Assembly (NCBI GenBank): GCA_021397835.1
Contig: JAJFZO010000229.1
Coordinates: 4,126,501 to 4,190,500 of the forward strand
Source: Moringa oleifera
Taxonomy: Eukaryota; Streptophyta; Magnoliopsida; Brassicales; Moringaceae
Direction of reading: 5' to 3'
Length of the DNA stretch: 64,000 nucleotides
In this document: in pieces, positions 60,896 to 64,000 of the stretch
Layout: each line of letters opens with the position of its first letter
How positions within the stretch are numbered: position 1 is the stretch's first letter
Program-made: the position numbers and the translations under genes
Notes under the pieces: generated by a model
Seen by the model: the letters and a program-made list of their open reading frames with translations, nothing else
Databases searched by the model: none
What the model was told of the DNA's origin: nothing

Positions 60896-62622
60896 CAACT
60901 TGGTTGATTCGTGTTAAAGTTGCAAATTATATCAGCTGAAATAAATAATAAACAGAAAAAATATTATCAAAATTTCAATAGATTGAGTTGCAAATTAAGT
61001 CGTTTTCTTTAAGATGTTTCGTGGCTCTGCCAACAGTTTATGCATGCAGATTAATAATATTATACCTCTTTTAAAATTTGTTCGAAATCCAGATAAAATA
61101 AATTAAGATTTTATTTTTTAAAAAAGATAAAGATAAAATTTTAAAATTAAAAAAATGATAAAAACTCTAAAATTAAAGAAAAATAAAACCCTACATTAGG
61201 AAAGGGTAAAATTTTAAAATTAAGGAAGAATTTAAGAAAATACAGAAGGAGATGGGAGAAGAAAAGAGAAGAGATTTAAAAGCTTAAGGCTTTTTAATTG
61301 ATGATTTGAAAAAAAGTAAAGAGAGGTATTTATAGTGGAGATAGGTGAGGGCTCCATGGGAGAATAGTGTTTGCATTTAGGCCATGTGTACACTAAGAGA
61401 TAAGATGAAGTGATGAGTCATTGGTGGTTGAGCAGAAAATTTAGTCTTTCGCTGAAATGGAGGTAGATTTAATCTTCTGCTGTGGAGAAAGACTCAGTAG
61501 TAATTTTTCCAACTAGTATTTTTTAAATTCATCAACAATTCCCGTATCAACTTTACTTTCAATGTTTATCTACAGCGCCTGCTATGGATTTCTGTTCTTG
61601 TATTGCATCGCCATGACAGATGGCCACCAAGGTTACCTGGCACAGAATCGTTTGGACTTCGCCTATTTTGCTTCAGTCCGACTTGGCCCAGCCTCCCAAC
61701 GCAGAACATTTTATCTGGGTAGATGCACGTATTAAAGATTGCTGTAAAGAGGGGTCTTGAAGCTTCTGAATTGAGAGAGAGTGGAAGGTCGTTGAACCAG
61801 TGATTGTAATAAACCTGGTGGATTTGCTGTCTGGCTGATGAAGCAATTGTCTTTTTTATCAATACAGTAATATTTGATGGGCCTGGCTGCATTATTTTTC
61901 TGGTAAGTAAGTGTCGGCTTAATACGTGAACAGACACCTACCTCCTTCATGAGCCCTAAACACTAGGTTAGAGGTCCGAAATGGTGACTTTGCTGTCTTG
62001 TTAGACTCGTCTGAAAAAATGTGATAGAAGATTAGAAATGCACATATCATTTTAAAAAATAAAAGATTGGAGAATTGAATTTGTTGATAAGCTACATTGA
62101 TAATTTCAACTACCACTTGGCCCAAAGGGAAAGGCAATAAAATTGAGTTGATAGGTAAACAGGGTGGTTATATTTGTGGGATCGAAAGTGTTTCATTTGA
62201 GACGACGAAAAAGGTAAAATGTAAATGGTTATAGCAGTGAACGACTAAGAACATGGCTTGCTCACTTCCTCTTCAACCCTCAGATGGGTCTCCTTCAAGC
62301 CACTTGAGAACAGAGGTGTCCATCATCTGCTGTAAATACGGTAATCGCACTTATCCTGCAGACACAATTGCGGAAAGTTAGTGAACGAGATATTTCCTTC
62401 TGAGCAAACGGCCCACGCGCCCTCACACTGCAACCAAATTACTATTAAATCTCTTTTGGACGCTGGCAGAATTTCCGCGGTAAAGGAGGCTGTCTTCATC
62501 AAATGGGCCAGAAATATGGCTGCCTAGTATAGTGTCCTTCACGCTGTTTTACCGGAGCGTGAAATGATTGATGCAGGGCGTATCGGTGCCACTGTTCCAT
62601 GGAGGTTAAAAATTCCAAAGGA
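60896..62622. other. Intergenic between CYP89A gene 4 and the MYB remnant
   Basis: AT-rich to about 61550, then mixed composition. A 123-codon minus frame (61937-61566) has no recognised domain. The last 500 bp look like promoter DNA of the MYB gene. Confidence 0.45.
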
Positions 62623-62630
62623 TATATAAA
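62623..62630 (+). promoter_or_regulatory. TATA box of the MYB gene
   Basis: TATATAAA followed by GGGAGGG, 110-117 bp upstream of the ATG at 62740. The promoter looks intact although the coding part is broken. Confidence 0.55.
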
Positions 62631-62739
62631 GGGAGGGAGCAAAAACGGAAGTAAGGACACGAAGCAGCCCCAAATCCAATCAAACACACAAAACACACAC
62701 TAAAGAAATCCTCAAAAACAGCCACTTACTTTCATTTTC

Positions 62740-63086
62740 ATGGCGGCCGCACAAAAGATGAGAAACCCGTCGTCGTCATCATCGTCGGCAAAATCTGCAA
62801 CAACGACCATTAACATCGACACCACCACCACCACCAAGACACATGCTGCAGCAAGGTAGGGCTTAAGAGAGGACCCTGGACCCCTGACAAGGACAAGCTT
62901 TTGGCCAACTACATCAAGAAAGAAGGAGAGGGCCGCTGGCACACCCTCCCCGAGAAGGCCGGTCTCAGCAGGAGCTGTCGCCTTCGCTGGATGAATTACC
63001 TTCGCCCTTCTGTGAAGCGTGGCCAGATTGTTCCCGACAAGGAGGATCTCATCCTGCGCCTCCATCTCTTCCTCGGCTACCGGTGA
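62740..63086 (+). pseudogene. R2R3-MYB (MYB5-like), frameshifted and truncated
   Basis: Translation from ATG 62740 (or the more family-like ATG at 62758, MRNPSSSS) runs through a Ser/Thr-rich leader and meets TAG at 62857-62859. The MYB domain is in another frame: [10 protein letters not shown] (from 62856), [42 protein letters not shown]. The leader and domain wording resemble the MYB5 class that controls proanthocyanidin, mucilage and trichome traits. The junction of R2 lacks three residues including the conserved Cys-Gly ([11 protein letters not shown]). The frame ends at TGA 63084-63086. A donor CG|GTGACC at 63082/63083 sits at the usual second-intron site, but I found no R3 continuation downstream. 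Probably a pseudogene. Confidence 0.75.
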
Positions 63087-64000
63087 CCTATACATACTAC
63101 CTACATCATATATCCAAACCAACACAAATACGCTCACTCTGCCATATATACGACGTTCACTAATTTCATTTTTGTTTTCATTTTTAGGGCACTCATGCGT
63201 TCGCTTGTGGATTTGATCTGGTTAGACACTCCATATTAATTAGGGTTTCGCTCTGCAAGGCTTATGCTCAAGTGTTGTAGCTAGGTTTAGGGTTTCAGTA
63301 CTTTTCGGGCTTCATATCTAGTTTAGTTAGGACTTGAGAGTTTGACAAGTGTTTTTGTCTTTTTTTTTTTTTTAAATTTCCTCTCTTGAATTCTTTAACC
63401 AAGACAACTTCAAATCTATCTATTCTTATTATATTCCTTCAAGAAATGCTCATTTTTTGCATGTGAGCCAGCTCTCCCCACACATTTCTAATCTTCTTTG
63501 GATCTCTTTCTCAATTAATTAGCTGAAAATCTAGCATTTTTGTCATGTACTCGCTAGTTCTTCTGTACTATCTTCTTCAGTTAATTAAGCTCAAACACCG
63601 ATCTCCCTCTCTCCCTCCTTTCACCTTCGACGTTTAAGCTCAAACCCAGAAGTTCAGTAAGGATGAAAATTGATTATATAATGAGTGAAAGAAGGGTTTG
63701 CTAGAGAATATAAAGTAGCCAGTACCAGCCAAAAAAAAAAAAAGCCATTGCCAAGATTTAAGGTTTGGGTTCACTCTACTAACTTGGCCTTAATCCTGAT
63801 CTGGATATAAGAATATTTAGCCCGACTAGCTGGCTCAATTACAGTAAATATCTAACCTAGCACGCTAAAAAAACACAAATCCTGACCCGCTTTTTGAACT
63901 TTCTCTAGACTAAGCTTGCTGAACTCGTCTTGGCTAACCTTGATGAACTCGATTGGGTTGCTAAATTGCCTAGAAGGGACATATGTGCACCAAATTTCTT
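63087..64000. other. DNA downstream of the MYB remnant
   Basis: Possible intron-like DNA to about 63188 (ATTTTTAG). No sequence resembling the missing second half of R3 follows. The rest is CT-rich then mixed, without a gene. Confidence 0.45.

Noticed and set aside
61566..61937. 123-codon minus-strand frame
   Set aside because: No recognised motif, and an overlapping frame of similar length exists. Treated as chance.
62712..63137. 141-codon minus-strand frame over the MYB remnant
   Set aside because: Produced by repeated GAC/ACC codons of the leader read backwards (poly-Asp and Val runs). No family resemblance.

Overview
The window is plant nuclear DNA, most likely from a eudicot. Intergenic DNA is very AT-rich, genes have plant-type introns and TATA boxes, and the families present are plant ones: CYP89A cytochromes P450, R2R3-MYB, a BT1-type folate/biopterin transporter, Athila-type Ty3/gypsy, Ty1/copia, MULE and an endogenous caulimovirid. 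I cannot name the species. There are no rRNA or tRNA genes and no CRISPR array.

Layout: (1) 1-9.7 kb holds two ordinary single-copy genes facing each other: a two-exon folate-biopterin transporter (+, 4607-7019) and a two-exon gene for DNA polymerase delta subunit 4 (-, 8577-9440). (2) 15.4-61 kb holds four intronless CYP89A genes, all on the + strand (15481-17031, 38401-39978, 41769-43319, 59339-60895). They form a tandem array pushed apart by mobile DNA. (3) Between the first and second P450 lies a 13.2-kb inverted pair of endogenous caulimovirid (florendovirus-like) genomes, tail to tail (18235-31393). The pair is bordered by a direct duplication of 82-102 bp of host DNA that contains a TA microsatellite. 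A decayed MULE transposase follows (34.4-36.1 kb, -). (4) Between the third and fourth P450 lies an 8.86-kb Athila-like Ty3/gypsy element with 1.2-kb LTRs, a 5-bp target duplication, a tRNA-Asp primer site and a polypurine tract (47142-55996). It is followed by a Ty1/copia RNase H remnant and a 3 x 99-bp tandem repeat. (5) At the right end is a broken MYB5-like R2R3-MYB gene (62740-63086).

The most unusual structure is the caulimovirid inverted pair. Both arms lack reverse transcriptase and RNase H. Both carry the same premature stops and the same lost zinc-knuckle cysteine, yet they differ from each other at about 8% of sites in the stretch I aligned by hand. The host duplication that frames them is identical outside its microsatellite. 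The only pregenomic-type promoters sit in the centre and face each other, so any transcript would read antisense through the opposite arm. This could be a natural source of virus-matching dsRNA or siRNA, although no expression can be seen from sequence.

The four P450s probably supply ER-anchored monooxygenases of the CYP89A type; in Arabidopsis, CYP89A9 acts on chlorophyll catabolites. The first copy has lost the conserved I-helix threonine and the fourth has a changed heme-loop residue, so the array may be diversifying. All splice sites, repeat boundaries and identity estimates come from reading by eye.
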